Below are positions 18,245 through 27,483 of a DNA stretch of 64,000 nt, one piece after another. This DNA comes from JASJCL01 sp050291585. Its GTDB lineage: Bacteria > Desulfobacterota > Desulfobacteria > Desulfobacterales > Desulfosarcinaceae. The notes below the pieces were generated by a model. That model was not told the DNA's origin, did not search any database, and saw only the letters and a list, made by a program, of their open reading frames with translations. The position numbers were made by a program, and so were the translations under genes. Within the stretch, counting starts at the first letter, position 1. Every line of letters begins with the position of its first letter. The stretch spans positions 1 to 64,000 of the forward strand of contig JBNKKA010000002.1 in the NCBI GenBank assembly GCA_050291585.1, in the 5' to 3' direction.

Positions 18245-19624
18245 ATGTACCAAAAAAAATATCACATCCACTTCGTAGGCATCGGCGGCATAGGCATGAG
18301 CGGCATCGCAGAACTGCTCCTCAACCTGGGCTACCGGGTGAGTGGCTCCGACCTGCGCGCCTCGGATATTACCCGTCGCCTTACAAGCCTTGGGGGTAAG
18401 ATCTTCGAGGGCCACCGCGCCGAGCAGATCGAGGGTGCCGACGTGGTGGTCACCAGCACGGCCGTCAACCCCAGCAACCCCGAAGTCGTGGCCGCCCAGG
18501 GCGCCGGGGTCCCCGTCATCCCGCGGGCCGAGATGCTGGCCGAACTCATGCGCATCAAGTTCAGCATCGCCATCGCCGGGGCCCACGGCAAGACCTCCAC
18601 CACCAGTCTGGTAGCCGCCGTCCTGGGGGAGGGCAAACTGGATCCCACCGTCGTCATCGGCGGGAAACTCCTCGGCATCGGCACCAATGCTGTGCTCGGT
18701 AAAGGCGATTTTCTGGTTGCTGAGGCCGACGAGAGCGATGGTAGCTTTTTGAAGTACAACCCGGCCATCGCCGTGGTGACCAACATCGACCGCGAGCACC
18801 TGGACTTCTACGCTGACCTGGACGCCATCAAGCAGGTCTTTCTGGATTTTATCGAGCGGATCCCCTTTTACGGTCTGGCGGTGCTCTGCCTGGACAATGA
18901 ATCGGTGCAGGACCTCCTGCCCCACATCAAGAAGCGTGTGGCCACCTACGGCACCTCCACCCAGGCCGATTTCCAGGCTGCCGACGTGCGCTTCGAGGGG
19001 CTCACCTCCAGCTTCCGGGTGAGCCATAAGGGTGAGGTCCTCGGCGATATCCGCCTCAACCTGCCGGGGATGCACAATGTCTACAACGCCATGGCCAGCG
19101 TGGTGGTTGGCCGTGAGTTGGACCTTCCCTTTGTTACCATTAAAAAGGCCCTCGAGACGGTTAAGGGGGTGGGGCGCCGCATCGAGATCAAGGGCGAGGC
19201 CCGAGGCGTAAAGGTCGTGGACGACTACGGCCACCACCCCACAGAGATCAAGACAACCCTGGCGGCGGTGGCCCAGAGCTGGCCGGAGCGGCGCAAGGTG
19301 GTGGTTTTTCAGCCCCACCGTTACACCCGCACCCAGAGCCTCTTCGACGAGTTTACGCGGGCTTTTTACCAAAGCGACCAGCTGCTGGTGCTGCCCATCT
19401 ACGCGGCCAGCGAGACGCCCATCGAAGGGGTCGACAGTCTGCAACTCAGCGAACAGATCCGAGCCCATGGGCACAAGGATGTGCACCACATGCAGAACTT
19501 TGAGGTCTGCGAAACCTTTCTGCAAGAGAACTTGAAAGCGGGGGATCTGCTCCTCACCCTGGGAGCGGGTGACGTGGTCCAGATCGGGGAGCGCATGCTG
19601 ACCCAATTGAAAACCGAAGCCTGA
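18245..19624 (+). CDS. murC: UDP-N-acetylmuramate--L-alanine ligase MurC
   Basis: A 459-residue Mur ligase catalysing the first amino-acid addition to UDP-MurNAc. It shows the nucleotide-sugar domain (FVGIGGIGMSGIAE), the P-loop AGAHGKTSTTSL, the aspartate block EADESDGSF, the histidine segment DDYGHHPTEIK and the C-terminal FQPHRYTRT. It begins 4 bases after murG. In many bacteria murB and ddl follow here; in this cluster the next gene is ftsQ only 26 bases later. Confidence 0.95.
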   Translation: MYQKKYHIHFVGIGGIGMSGIAELLLNLGYRVSGSDLRASDITRRLTSLGGKIFEGHRAEQIEGADVVVTSTAVNPSNPEVVAAQGAGVPVIPRAEMLAELMRIKFSIAIAGAHGKTSTTSLVAAVLGEGKLDPTVVIGGKLLGIGTNAVLGKGDFLVAEADESDGSFLKYNPAIAVVTNIDREHLDFYADLDAIKQVFLDFIERIPFYGLAVLCLDNESVQDLLPHIKKRVATYGTSTQADFQAADVRFEGLTSSFRVSHKGEVLGDIRLNLPGMHNVYNAMASVVVGRELDLPFVTIKKALETVKGVGRRIEIKGEARGVKVVDDYGHHPTEIKTTLAAVAQSWPERRKVVVFQPHRYTRTQSLFDEFTRAFYQSDQLLVLPIYAASETPIEGVDSLQLSEQIRAHGHKDVHHMQNFEVCETFLQENLKAGDLLLTLGAGDVVQIGERMLTQLKTEA

Positions 19625-19650
19625 AGTAACCCTAGTATCAGAGGCAACCC

Positions 19651-20487
19651 ATGCTGTTTGACAAAAAACGTACGCGTAAAAATCGCTACAAAAAACGCCC
19701 CAGGAGCGGCAAGCCCGGGGCCGGCGCCAAGCGTCTGCTAAAAATAATGGGCGGCAGTCTGGCGGTGGGAGCGTTCAGTGCATCGTTGGTCATGGCCCAC
19801 GCCCTGTTTACCCAGGCCGGATACTACCGCGCCAAAGAGCTGCCGGTGAGCGGCAACCAGCGCCTCAGCGCCGCGGCGGTCCTGGCCCAGGCGGAGCTGG
19901 CCCCTGGGGTTCAGATTCTGGACCTCAACCTGGCCAGCGTGCACAATCGTCTCTTGGCCCACCCCTGGATCGCCGAGGCCCAGGTGTCGCGGGAGATTCC
20001 CAACACCCTGCGGGTGACGGTGCGCGAACACCGCCCCCTGGCCGTGGTGGACATGCAGATGGGCCGGCGCTACCTGCTCAATGCCCAGGGGCGCCTGTTC
20101 AAACAATGGGACGCCACCGACCCGGAGGATCTGCCCGTGGTCACCGGCCTGGGCTATCGGGACCTGCCCATGAAAGCGCAAAGGGGGACCAAGCCCTTCC
20201 AGGCGGTTCTGACCCTGCTCACCGAGACCGCAGCCTGGGAGGCGCTCTCCCTCTCAAAAATCGAGGCCGACCCCGAAACCGGGCTGACCCTCGTGGTGGC
20301 CCACAGCGCCCAGCAGATTCGCATGGGCTATGGTCAGTACCCCGAAAAATTGTCCCGTCTGAAGGCCCTTCAAAAGCGCCTCAAAGACGGTAACTATATG
20401 CACGATTTCGCGTCCATCGACGTGAGCGATTTGGAACGGATTGTCGTTGCACCAGCTGGCGGAAGCGGAGATCAGCAGCGTTCATAG
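19651..20487 (+). CDS. ftsQ: cell division protein FtsQ
   Basis: A 278-residue bitopic membrane protein. A very basic cytoplasmic tail (about residues 1-30, rich in Lys and Arg) precedes one transmembrane helix (about 32-54). A periplasmic POTRA domain follows (ELPVSGNQRLSAAAVL to VREHRPLAVV), then the FtsQ beta domain. FtsQ recruits FtsL and FtsB and couples them to FtsA/FtsZ. Position between murC and ftsA is standard. Its end overlaps nothing; the AGGAGG for ftsA follows directly. Confidence 0.9.
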   Translation: MLFDKKRTRKNRYKKRPRSGKPGAGAKRLLKIMGGSLAVGAFSASLVMAHALFTQAGYYRAKELPVSGNQRLSAAAVLAQAELAPGVQILDLNLASVHNRLLAHPWIAEAQVSREIPNTLRVTVREHRPLAVVDMQMGRRYLLNAQGRLFKQWDATDPEDLPVVTGLGYRDLPMKAQRGTKPFQAVLTLLTETAAWEALSLSKIEADPETGLTLVVAHSAQQIRMGYGQYPEKLSRLKALQKRLKDGNYMHDFASIDVSDLERIVVAPAGGSGDQQRS

Positions 20488-20496
20488 GAGGAGCAC

Positions 20497-21723
20497 TTGC
20501 AAAGCAAAGAGAACATCGTCGTCGGACTGGATATCGGCACCACTAAGATCTGCTGCGTGGTTGGAGAAGTCGGTTCTGGCAATATCAACATCATCGGTAT
20601 CGGCACCTGCCCCTCCATCGGTCTGCGCAAGGGGGTGGTGGTCAATATCGAGTCCACTGTCGAATCGATCAAAAAGGCCGTCGAAGAGGCCGAACTCATG
20701 GCCGGCTGCGAGATCTCTTCGGTCTACGCCGGTATCGCCGGGGGCCACATCACCGGCTTCAACAGTCGCGGTATCGTGGCCATCAAGGGCACCGAGATCA
20801 CCCCCGGCGACGTGGAGCGCGTCATCGACGCCGCCCGCGCCGTGGCCATCCCCATGGACCGCGAGGTGATCCATGTGCTGCCCCAGGAGTATATCGTCGA
20901 CGACCAGACCGGGATTCAGAACCCCGTGGGCATGGCCGGCGTGCGCCTGGAGGCCAAGATCCATATCGTCACCGGCGCCGTCACCTCGGCCCACAACATC
21001 GTCAAATGCGCCAACCGGGCCGGACTGGATGTGTGCGACATCGTCCTGGAGAGCCTCGCCTCGGGAGAAGCGGTCCTCAGCAGCGAGGAGCGCGAGTTGG
21101 GCACCGCCCTTTTGGACATCGGCGGCGGCACCACCGACCTGGCGGTCTTCGCGGGTAAGAATATCAGGCACACCTTTGTGCTGGCCCTGGGGGGCGACAC
21201 CATCACCAACGACATCGCCATCGGCCTGAGGGCTCCCGTGGTGGAGGCGGAGAAGATCAAGAAGAAATTCGGCTCCTGCCTGAGTAGGGAGATATCCAGT
21301 GACGAGACCATCGAGGTGCCCGGCATGGGCGGCCGCGAGCCGCGCAAACTGCCGCGCCAGATTCTGGGAGAGATTCTCGAACCGCGCATGGAGGAGATCT
21401 TCAATCTGTGCAACCGCGAAGTCTACCGCGCCGGCATGGAGAACATGATCAACTCGGGGGTGGTGATCACCGGGGGGTCTTCCCTGCTCGAGGGCGCCAC
21501 CGAGGTGGCCGAAGGGGTCTTCAGCCTGCCCACCCGCCTGGGTCGGCCGCGGGGCATCAGCGGCCTCACCGACGTGGTCAACAACCCCATGTACGCCACC
21601 GGGGTGGGTCTGGTCATGTACGGCGCCCGCCAGGCGCCGGAGAAAAAGTTCCGCATCCGCGATCGCAACATCTTCAACAGCCTGATTACGCGAATGAAGA
21701 AGTGGTTCAAGGAAGTACTTTAA
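20497..21723 (+). CDS. ftsA: cell division actin-like protein FtsA
   Basis: A 408-residue actin-family ATPase that tethers FtsZ to the membrane. It has phosphate-binding loops GLDIGTTKICCVVGE and DIGGGTTDLAVF, the 1C/SHS2 domain region (about 85-170), and a C-terminal amphipathic helix (ITRMKKWFKEVL) that would insert into the membrane. The start is TTG 20497 with a very strong Shine-Dalgarno sequence (TAGGAGGAG) 5-9 bases upstream; no nearby in-frame ATG fits the family N-terminus. Confidence 0.95.
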   Translation: MQSKENIVVGLDIGTTKICCVVGEVGSGNINIIGIGTCPSIGLRKGVVVNIESTVESIKKAVEEAELMAGCEISSVYAGIAGGHITGFNSRGIVAIKGTEITPGDVERVIDAARAVAIPMDREVIHVLPQEYIVDDQTGIQNPVGMAGVRLEAKIHIVTGAVTSAHNIVKCANRAGLDVCDIVLESLASGEAVLSSEERELGTALLDIGGGTTDLAVFAGKNIRHTFVLALGGDTITNDIAIGLRAPVVEAEKIKKKFGSCLSREISSDETIEVPGMGGREPRKLPRQILGEILEPRMEEIFNLCNREVYRAGMENMINSGVVITGGSSLLEGATEVAEGVFSLPTRLGRPRGISGLTDVVNNPMYATGVGLVMYGARQAPEKKFRIRDRNIFNSLITRMKKWFKEVL

Positions 21724-22008
21724 CGTGCTTGTGAACGGGCCAATTTGAGAGGGCCTTACACATACCGGGGTCAAATGAGAGAAGAGAAGCGATGTACCGA
21801 CGGGCCGCATGGGGCGGCAAACGGGTGAAGTCCCACGGAAGTTACCGCAGACAACTGCATTGGAGAGGACGCCCGATCAACTTTTAGCTCATTTTTAACG
21901 TCAAGATGTTGTCGACCGTCGCCTGCGGATTCAATGCGGGCAACATTGAAGGGCAGACCGCGGCGATAGTTACATTGTCGGCAACCAACCCAAAAAGGGG
22001 GAAACACT
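21724..22008 (+). other. ftsA-ftsZ intergenic region
   Basis: The 285 bases hold no recognised gene. A possible 31-codon frame (ATG 21792 to TAG 21887) has a purine-rich GAGAAGAGAAG upstream and encodes a very basic peptide with nine Arg/Lys; it may be chance. The last 20 bases carry the ftsZ ribosome site. Confidence 0.35.
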
Positions 22009-23208
22009 ATGTTTAGCATGGTAGAAGCAGACCATTCGGCCAAGATCAAGGTCATCGGCGTCGGCGGCGCCGGCGGCAATGCCATCAACAACATGATCGA
22101 GAGCGGTCTTTTGGGCGTGCGTTTCATCGCCGCCAACACGGACGCCCAGTCGCTGGAGGTCTCCAAGGCGGAGACGCGCATGCAGATCGGCAACCAACTC
22201 ACCGAAGGCCTTGGGGCCGGCGCCAACCCCCAGGTGGGCCGTGAAGCAGCCATGGAGAGCGCCGGGGAGCTGCGCGAGGCCCTGGAGGGCAGCCACATGG
22301 TCTTCATCACCGCCGGCTTCGGCGGCGGCACGGGCACGGGTGCCACGCCGGTGATCGCCAACATCTGCAAAGAGCTGGGGATCCTCACGGTGGCGGTAGT
22401 GACCAAGCCCTTCAGCTTCGAGGGTAAAAAACGCCTGCGCATGGCCCAGGATGGCCTGGAGGAGCTCAAGAAAGTGGCCGACACGGTCATCACCATCCCC
22501 AACGATCGCCTGCGCGGTCTGGCCTCCAAGAGCGCCAAGATGATCGAGATGTTCAAGAAGGCCGACGAGATCCTGCTGCACTCGGTCAAGGGCATCACCG
22601 ACCTGATCATGATGCCCGGCCTGGTCAACCTCGACTTTGCCGACGTCAAGACCACCATGGCCAAGGCCGGTATGGCCATCATGGGCATCGGCATCTCCAG
22701 CGGTGAAAATCGCGCCGTGGAGGCCGCCGAGCGGGCCATCTCCCATCCCCTCCTGGAAGATGTCAACGTAAAGGGGGCCAAGGGCGTGCTGATGAACATC
22801 ACCAGCAACAGCGACCTGACTATGGACGAGATGACCGAAGCCTCAGAGCGGATCTACAACGAGGTGGGCGAGGATGCCGAGATCATCTGGGGCGCCGTCA
22901 TCGACGACAACGTGGGTGATGAGATGCGCGTTACCGTCATCGCCACCGGCATCGGCATGGAGAAAGAGCTTGAGCGGGAGGCGCCCAAAGCGGCCGTCAA
23001 GGACCCTACCTTCGGGGGCAAGGTACGCGACCTCACCCCCGCAGACGTCGGTGGTAGCCTGGTCGGTAGCCTTACACAGGACCTGGATGAGCCGACCTAC
23101 ATTCGCCGTCGCCGCGCCGTGGGAGATCCCATGAGCGACTTCAGCGATCTGGCCGTAAATACTGACGACCTGGAGGTACCCACCTTCCTGCGTCGTAAAG
23201 CCGACTGA
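22009..23208 (+). CDS. ftsZ: cell division GTPase FtsZ
   Basis: A 399-residue tubulin homologue forming the division ring. Signatures are GVGGAGGNAINNM, the tubulin loop GGGTGTGATP, the GTPase activation block with NLDFADVKT and the C-terminal conserved peptide DLEVPTFLRRKAD, which binds FtsA and other partners, after a short linker. AAAGGGGGAAA precedes ATG 22009. A 285-base gap separates it from ftsA, enough for a separate ftsZ promoter. Confidence 0.97.
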   Translation: MFSMVEADHSAKIKVIGVGGAGGNAINNMIESGLLGVRFIAANTDAQSLEVSKAETRMQIGNQLTEGLGAGANPQVGREAAMESAGELREALEGSHMVFITAGFGGGTGTGATPVIANICKELGILTVAVVTKPFSFEGKKRLRMAQDGLEELKKVADTVITIPNDRLRGLASKSAKMIEMFKKADEILLHSVKGITDLIMMPGLVNLDFADVKTTMAKAGMAIMGIGISSGENRAVEAAERAISHPLLEDVNVKGAKGVLMNITSNSDLTMDEMTEASERIYNEVGEDAEIIWGAVIDDNVGDEMRVTVIATGIGMEKELEREAPKAAVKDPTFGGKVRDLTPADVGGSLVGSLTQDLDEPTYIRRRRAVGDPMSDFSDLAVNTDDLEVPTFLRRKAD

Positions 23209-23394
23209 GGATGGGCCTTATACACCTGTGGTCATGCGTCGAACGCTTTTCACCATCGTCAAGCACTGCCGACTTGAGTCCGATCCCCGGATCTGCGCAC
23301 CAAAGGCTTGAACGGCCGGTCGCGGTGCTTACCCTATAACTGCCTAGCATCACAATGCGTGATGGCGGATAGGGACCGAGTCACAGGTGGGGCG

Positions 23395-25155
23395 ATGAAA
23401 AAAAAGCGAAGCCGACAGCATAAAAAACACCCATCTGTAGCCGCCCCCGGCGTCGAAGAGATCGGCGCCATCAAAAAAGGCTGGGCCGGACGGTTGCGGA
23501 TTGCGCTGGTATACCCCAACACCTATGCGGTGGGGATGTCCAATCTGGGATTCCAGACGGTCTACCAGCAGTTCAATGCGTTTGACACGGTGGTCTGCGA
23601 GCGGGCGTTTTTGCCCGATACGCCCGCGGGAAGACCCGCCGCTAGCGTGGTCAGCTTAGAATCCGGTCGCCCCCTGACCGAATTCGACCTGATCGCCTTC
23701 TCGGTGGCCTTCGAAAACGACTATCCCAACGTGCTCAGCCTGATTGCCAAAGCAGGCCTCCCCCTGCGCTCGAAGGACCGAGGCGCCCCCTTCCCCCTGG
23801 TCATGGCGGGGGGAGTCACCTGCTTTATCAACCCGGAACCTCTGGCCCCCTTCATCGACCTCTTCCTGGTGGGAGAGGCCGAACCACTATTGCCCGCCCT
23901 CGTGGAACAGCTGCGCGAGGGAGACCTTGGGAACCATGCCGCGCGCCAAAAGCGCCTCCTGGCCATCGCCCAAAAGGTACCCGGGGCCTACGTCCCGTGC
24001 TTCTACACGCCCAGCTACAACGGCGACGGCACCCTGGCCGGCATAGCACCCCGGGCCGAAGTGCCCCCGCGCATCCGGCGTATCTTTGCCGCCGATCTCA
24101 GCCACCTGCCCACCGAGACCACCATCCTCACACCGCACACCACCTTCGACGCCACCTACCTCGTGGAGGTCTCAAGGGGCTGCCCCCATGGCTGCCGCTT
24201 CTGCAGTGCCGGTTATATCTACCGCCCACCGCGCTTCCGCCCCCTGGAGCTGCTCAAAACACAGGTCGATCACGGCCAGGCTCACACCGACCGCATCGGC
24301 CTGGTGGGCGCCGCCGTGAGCGACCTGCCCGAGTTGGCCGCCCTCTGCCGCCACGGCGCCGGCAGGAACCTCAAACTCTCTTTCAGCAGCCTGCGGGCCG
24401 ACGCCCTCGCCCCCCCCCTCATCGAACAGCTCCAACGCAGCCGAGTGAAGACCGCCACCATCGCCCCCGATGCCGGCAGCGAACGATTGCGCCGGGTGAT
24501 CAACAAAGGCGTCAACGAAGCACAGATCCTCTGCGCCGCCGAAACCCTGGTGGCCGGCGGGATCCCCAACCTCAAGCTCTACTTCATGGTGGGCCTGCCC
24601 ACCGAGACCGATGACGACATCGAAGCCATCACCCAACTGGTAAAGCACATTAAACACCACTTCCTGCGCTCCAGTCGCGCCCGGGGTCGCATGGGCGATA
24701 TCACCGTCAGCCTGAGTAGCTTCGTGCCCAAACCGGCAACCCCCTTCCAATGGGTGCCCATGGCCGAAGAGAAGACCCTCAAGGCGCGCCTAAAGAAGAT
24801 AAAAACCGATCTACGCCGGGTGGCCAACGTACGCGTCCACAGCGACATGCCTCGCTGGGCCTTCATCCAGGCCCTCCTGTCCCGCGGCGACCGCCGCGTG
24901 GGCGACCTCCTCGAAGCCGCCCACCACAACCATGGCAACTGGCCCCAGACATTCAAGGCCGCCGTCCTCAACCCCCAGTTCTACGTCTACCGTGAACGCT
25001 CTCGCGACGAGGCCCTCCCCTGGGACTTCATCGACCATGGGGTCCGCAAAAGCTTCCTCTGGAACGAATACCAGCGCGCCCTGGACGCCAAACCCACGCC
25101 CCCCTGCCCGGCTACACCCGCATCCTGCAGCGCTTGTGGCGCTTGCGCTGATTAG
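23395..25155 (+). CDS. TIGR03960-type B12-binding/radical SAM protein
   Basis: A 586-residue protein with an N-terminal B12-binding-like domain (RIALVYPNTYAVGMSNLG, with family block DLIAFSVAFENDYPN) and a radical SAM domain with the cluster motif RGCPHGCRFCSAGYIYRP. The segment PNLKLYFMVGLPTETDDD is typical of the SAM barrel. It ends in a short cysteine-rich tail (CSACGAC). Members of this family (often next to TIGR03936-type proteins) have no proven substrate. ATG 23395, preceded by AGGTGGGG, fits the family N-terminus; the frame is open 87 bases further upstream. Confidence 0.85.
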   Translation: MKKKRSRQHKKHPSVAAPGVEEIGAIKKGWAGRLRIALVYPNTYAVGMSNLGFQTVYQQFNAFDTVVCERAFLPDTPAGRPAASVVSLESGRPLTEFDLIAFSVAFENDYPNVLSLIAKAGLPLRSKDRGAPFPLVMAGGVTCFINPEPLAPFIDLFLVGEAEPLLPALVEQLREGDLGNHAARQKRLLAIAQKVPGAYVPCFYTPSYNGDGTLAGIAPRAEVPPRIRRIFAADLSHLPTETTILTPHTTFDATYLVEVSRGCPHGCRFCSAGYIYRPPRFRPLELLKTQVDHGQAHTDRIGLVGAAVSDLPELAALCRHGAGRNLKLSFSSLRADALAPPLIEQLQRSRVKTATIAPDAGSERLRRVINKGVNEAQILCAAETLVAGGIPNLKLYFMVGLPTETDDDIEAITQLVKHIKHHFLRSSRARGRMGDITVSLSSFVPKPATPFQWVPMAEEKTLKARLKKIKTDLRRVANVRVHSDMPRWAFIQALLSRGDRRVGDLLEAAHHNHGNWPQTFKAAVLNPQFYVYRERSRDEALPWDFIDHGVRKSFLWNEYQRALDAKPTPPCPATPASCSACGACAD

Positions 25156-25456
25156 CGGACGCGCTGCGACAACCTTTCTAAGTATTCAATATACTTATTT
25201 TTTCTAACGAGCGCTTGTCATACGAGCTGATTCTTGGTATCATTCATAGCTGAGGTTCACGTTCGAGTTGCGGGGCGAACACGTTGACGAGTGATCTGAA
25301 TGAATCGGCTGAATTGCCTTATTGGTGGTGGGCCTGAAAAGCGTCCGATTACGATCCTTGTGAAAAACAAACTAAATACTGATCATATAACAAAGTCGCG
25401 TGTTTGGCGCAGATAGCAGTGCGCACAACCATCGGGCTGTCAGGTGTCAGACGATT
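25156..25456. other. intergenic region at the left edge of the accessory stretch
   Basis: These 301 bases separate the radical SAM gene from a low-GC unknown gene. A weak terminator-like hairpin lies near the radical SAM end. The rest holds small inverted repeats but no reading frame or family I can name. Confidence 0.4.
25180..25203 (+). terminator. weak intrinsic terminator after the radical SAM gene
   Basis: AAGTAT and ATACTT pair across a 5-base loop and are followed by ATTTTTTT. The stem is short and AT-rich, so termination may be partial. Confidence 0.4.
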
Positions 25457-26017
25457 ATGGAACCATATCTTACATTACCAATTGGTGCACTGATTGCCTC
25501 AGTATTTGCGAGTGTTTTTCTGGACGTTTCAGAAACGTTCAAGATCAGAAACGAAGTTATTCTTGATGTCGTTGGATTTTTCGGTGAAATAGACCATCAG
25601 TTTCAGGATTTTCATGTATATAGAAGTACAGAAATAGCTGATAGGCTGCTTGATATTTCCGATGAAGATTGTCGGTCATTAGGCAGCGCGTTATCAGTGC
25701 TTCTGTCATCTACCAGCATCCACAAAAAAATGGCCATCGGTTTTCGGAAAAAAGAAGAGCTGGGTCTCTTCCTCGAGTTAAACAACCAGTTGCGCAAAGT
25801 TGCGAGCATATTGAGTGGCGCCACGCAAAGCGCTGGGACTAAAGAGGGACAGCAAGTCAAACAGCTATTCAAGGATAAGATCGATCCCCTGCGACACAAT
25901 CTAATGATAGGCCTGATGGCTGGGGCAAAGTTTAGCGGAATCCTGTTCGATACATATAAAGTCAGGATGCCTACCTTTTATAAGATAGCGACTATCTTTA
26001 AGAAACCTAAAAACTAA
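25457..26017 (+). CDS. unknown protein with one N-terminal membrane helix
   Basis: A 186-residue product from ATG 25457 (a GTG at 25400 would extend it). Residues about 5-23 (LPIGALIASVFASVFLDV) form a likely membrane anchor, followed by a mainly helical, charged cytoplasmic region. No domain is recognised. The gene is clearly richer in A and T than the dcw genes upstream, and its neighbours are small unknown genes, which suggests horizontal acquisition. Function cannot be assigned. Confidence 0.55.
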   Translation: MEPYLTLPIGALIASVFASVFLDVSETFKIRNEVILDVVGFFGEIDHQFQDFHVYRSTEIADRLLDISDEDCRSLGSALSVLLSSTSIHKKMAIGFRKKEELGLFLELNNQLRKVASILSGATQSAGTKEGQQVKQLFKDKIDPLRHNLMIGLMAGAKFSGILFDTYKVRMPTFYKIATIFKKPKN

Positions 26018-26121
26018 GCTTCCGGCTTCTCGCGGACCTGTTTTACTCTGCCGCTCCACACCGCCAGGTGAGCTGGTTGCAATGAAGCAGCAGGAACATG
26101 ACACACCCCAATGGAGAAAAT

Positions 26122-26409
26122 ATGAAAAAAGTATTCGATGGTAAAAAGACCGCAAAACTGGGTACTGAAAATAATCCAGCTGTCATCAACGTAAAAACAG
26201 AAGAAAGAGCGAAGGAACTACAATCAATTTTTAAAGAAAACGGTTGGAAACATATCATCGAGCTGACCCCCGATCAACCCGAGGACATTATCGACTTGGA
26301 AATATTATTAAATCCAATAAAAACAATGACTGCGGAAAAAAGAGCGGGACGCAATGAACCCTGCCCGTGTGGAAGCGGGAAGAAATTTAAAAAATGCTGC
26401 GGAAAGTAG
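26122..26409 (+). CDS. SEC-C motif protein, PBPRA1643 family
   Basis: A 95-residue protein ending in the SEC-C zinc-binding motif NEPCPCGSGKKFKKCCG. The N-terminal KKVFDGKKTAKLGTENNPA followed by KTEERAKELQSIFKENGW matches the small PBPRA1643-type SWIM/SEC-C family. SEC-C motifs bind zinc and often mediate contact with ribosomes, SecB or DNA-associated partners; the role of this family is unknown. ATG 26122 with GGAGAAA upstream is chosen over the earlier ATG 26098, which adds eight residues not seen in the family. Confidence 0.8.
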   Translation: MKKVFDGKKTAKLGTENNPAVINVKTEERAKELQSIFKENGWKHIIELTPDQPEDIIDLEILLNPIKTMTAEKRAGRNEPCPCGSGKKFKKCCGK

Positions 26410-26427
26410 ACGTTTTAAAGGTCGACT

Positions 26428-26742
26428 ATGGGTAAACGATTGGCGATAGATCAGGTTGAGCGCTTGCTGATCCAAACAATGGCCTCTCTGCGCCACGAGG
26501 AGTGCAGCACCTGCGAGTGTCTTCAGGGATTTATCACCCAGCTTGAGTTAGACGCCGCCGATGCGCTGGCGGTAGCAGAGATCACCCGCCCCTGGAAAGT
26601 CTCGCGAACCGACATGCACGCCTGCCTTGGCTGTGACCCATGCCCGCCCGGATCCGCCTTCGCCGACCATATCAAGGCTAGGAAAAATGCGGCTACTACA
26701 TGTGCCAATACGAAAAAGACAACATCGACACAATCATCCTGA
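26428..26742 (+). CDS. small cysteine-rich unknown protein
   Basis: A 104-residue product with paired cysteines: CSTCECLQGFITQLELDAAD near residue 30 and HACLGCDPCPPGSAF near residue 70. The spacing suggests a metal site (zinc or iron-sulfur). I believe similar CxxCxCLQGF...CLGCDPCPPG proteins occur in other sulfate reducers, but cannot confirm it here. After the second motif the reading becomes low-complexity (Thr, Asn, Lys), and another frame takes over at about 26690 with its own cysteines, so the original 3' end may be lost or frameshifted. Confidence 0.55.
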   Translation: MGKRLAIDQVERLLIQTMASLRHEECSTCECLQGFITQLELDAADALAVAEITRPWKVSRTDMHACLGCDPCPPGSAFADHIKARKNAATTCANTKKTTSTQSS

Positions 26743-27068
26743 AACATGCAAAAATCAGTCAGACGGTGATGTTTGGAGAGATTCACGACTCTGTGTTGGC
26801 CGGGGCTCCGGCCCCCGTGGGCGACTCACTTTACGTGGTCTCTCTGCTTTTAAAACTGAGGGCAATCGGCTATAAATACCTTGCCCTTGAAGTGAACAAG
26901 AAAACGCAAGCCTTTGGGATACTTCCTGGATGACTTCACGGGTGGCCGGAATTTCAGCGGCTATATGGGACACACCTACGACACCCCGAGGGGTGCGACC
27001 TCTTCATCAGCGACTTTATCTGGAATGGGTACCAGAAGAGAAACGTTAAGAATCTTCCCATCGAATGA
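26700..27068 (+). pseudogene. frameshifted gene with a ChaN-like GEIHD motif
   Basis: Frame 3 reads a protein-like segment with TVMFGEIHDS and KLRAIGYKYLALEVN, reminiscent of ChaN-type or TraB-like proteins, then stops at 26933. A different frame continues sensibly (FLDDFTGGRNF, YMGHTYDTPRG) to about 26993, and the first frame resumes with CDLFISDFIWNGYQ to TGA 27068. Two compensating frameshifts and missing middle parts point to a decayed gene; sequencing error is an alternative. The family call is weak. Confidence 0.4.
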
Positions 27069-27412
27069 TCAGATGTCATCCATATCATCCTGGCACGGAG
27101 AAGAAGATCGAATGGGCAGTTCTGCTTTATTTCCTGGGCTCGCTTCCGCTGATCTCATTTTGGCTCCATCGACTGCAGGAGATCTACTTCAACCGTCCCA
27201 ATCCTGGCGGTTTTCTTTCATTCATCCCATTACATTATATGGATTTTATCACCGCCCTCATGCTTTCCTATTGGGTGTTCTGGTGTCTGATTCGGATTCC
27301 CATGGTCAATGCGCTCTTCACTTACACCACATTGACGCATTATTATCGCCGCTATTATCAGCCCGAGACGAGGCTTAAACAACTGGGTGCCCCCAAAGAC
27401 CTCCCTCAATAG
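27065..27412 (+). CDS. unknown two-helix membrane protein
   Basis: A 115-residue product whose ATG overlaps the stop of the preceding decayed frame (ATGA). Two hydrophobic helices are visible (about 17-33, WAVLLYFLGSLPLIS, and about 58-84, with FITALMLSYWVFWCLI), followed by an aromatic and basic tail containing HYYRRYYQPE. No family is recognised. The overlap suggests it was the second gene of an operon with the now-damaged gene, or its C-terminal domain. Confidence 0.5.
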   Translation: MIRCHPYHPGTEKKIEWAVLLYFLGSLPLISFWLHRLQEIYFNRPNPGGFLSFIPLHYMDFITALMLSYWVFWCLIRIPMVNALFTYTTLTHYYRRYYQPETRLKQLGAPKDLPQ

Positions 27413-27483
27413 GAATTGGTTGGTTGTCGAGTTTTAAAAATGAGGTGAGAATCCAATGACAAAGATAAAAACAGGAGGAATAG

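Noticed and set aside
20482..21810. 442-codon minus-strand frame opposite ftsA
   Set aside because: Antisense shadow of ftsA; composition is dominated by His, Asp and Gly from the codon bias of the real gene.
21820..21870. Cobalamin-riboswitch-like string GGTGAAGTCC upstream of ftsZ
   Set aside because: Only one short box fits; the other conserved elements and the expected gene context are missing.
25200..25460. Integron attC-like fragments (TAACGAGCGC, TAACAAAGTCGCG)
   Set aside because: No partner core sites of the GTTRRRY type pair convincingly and no integrase gene is present.
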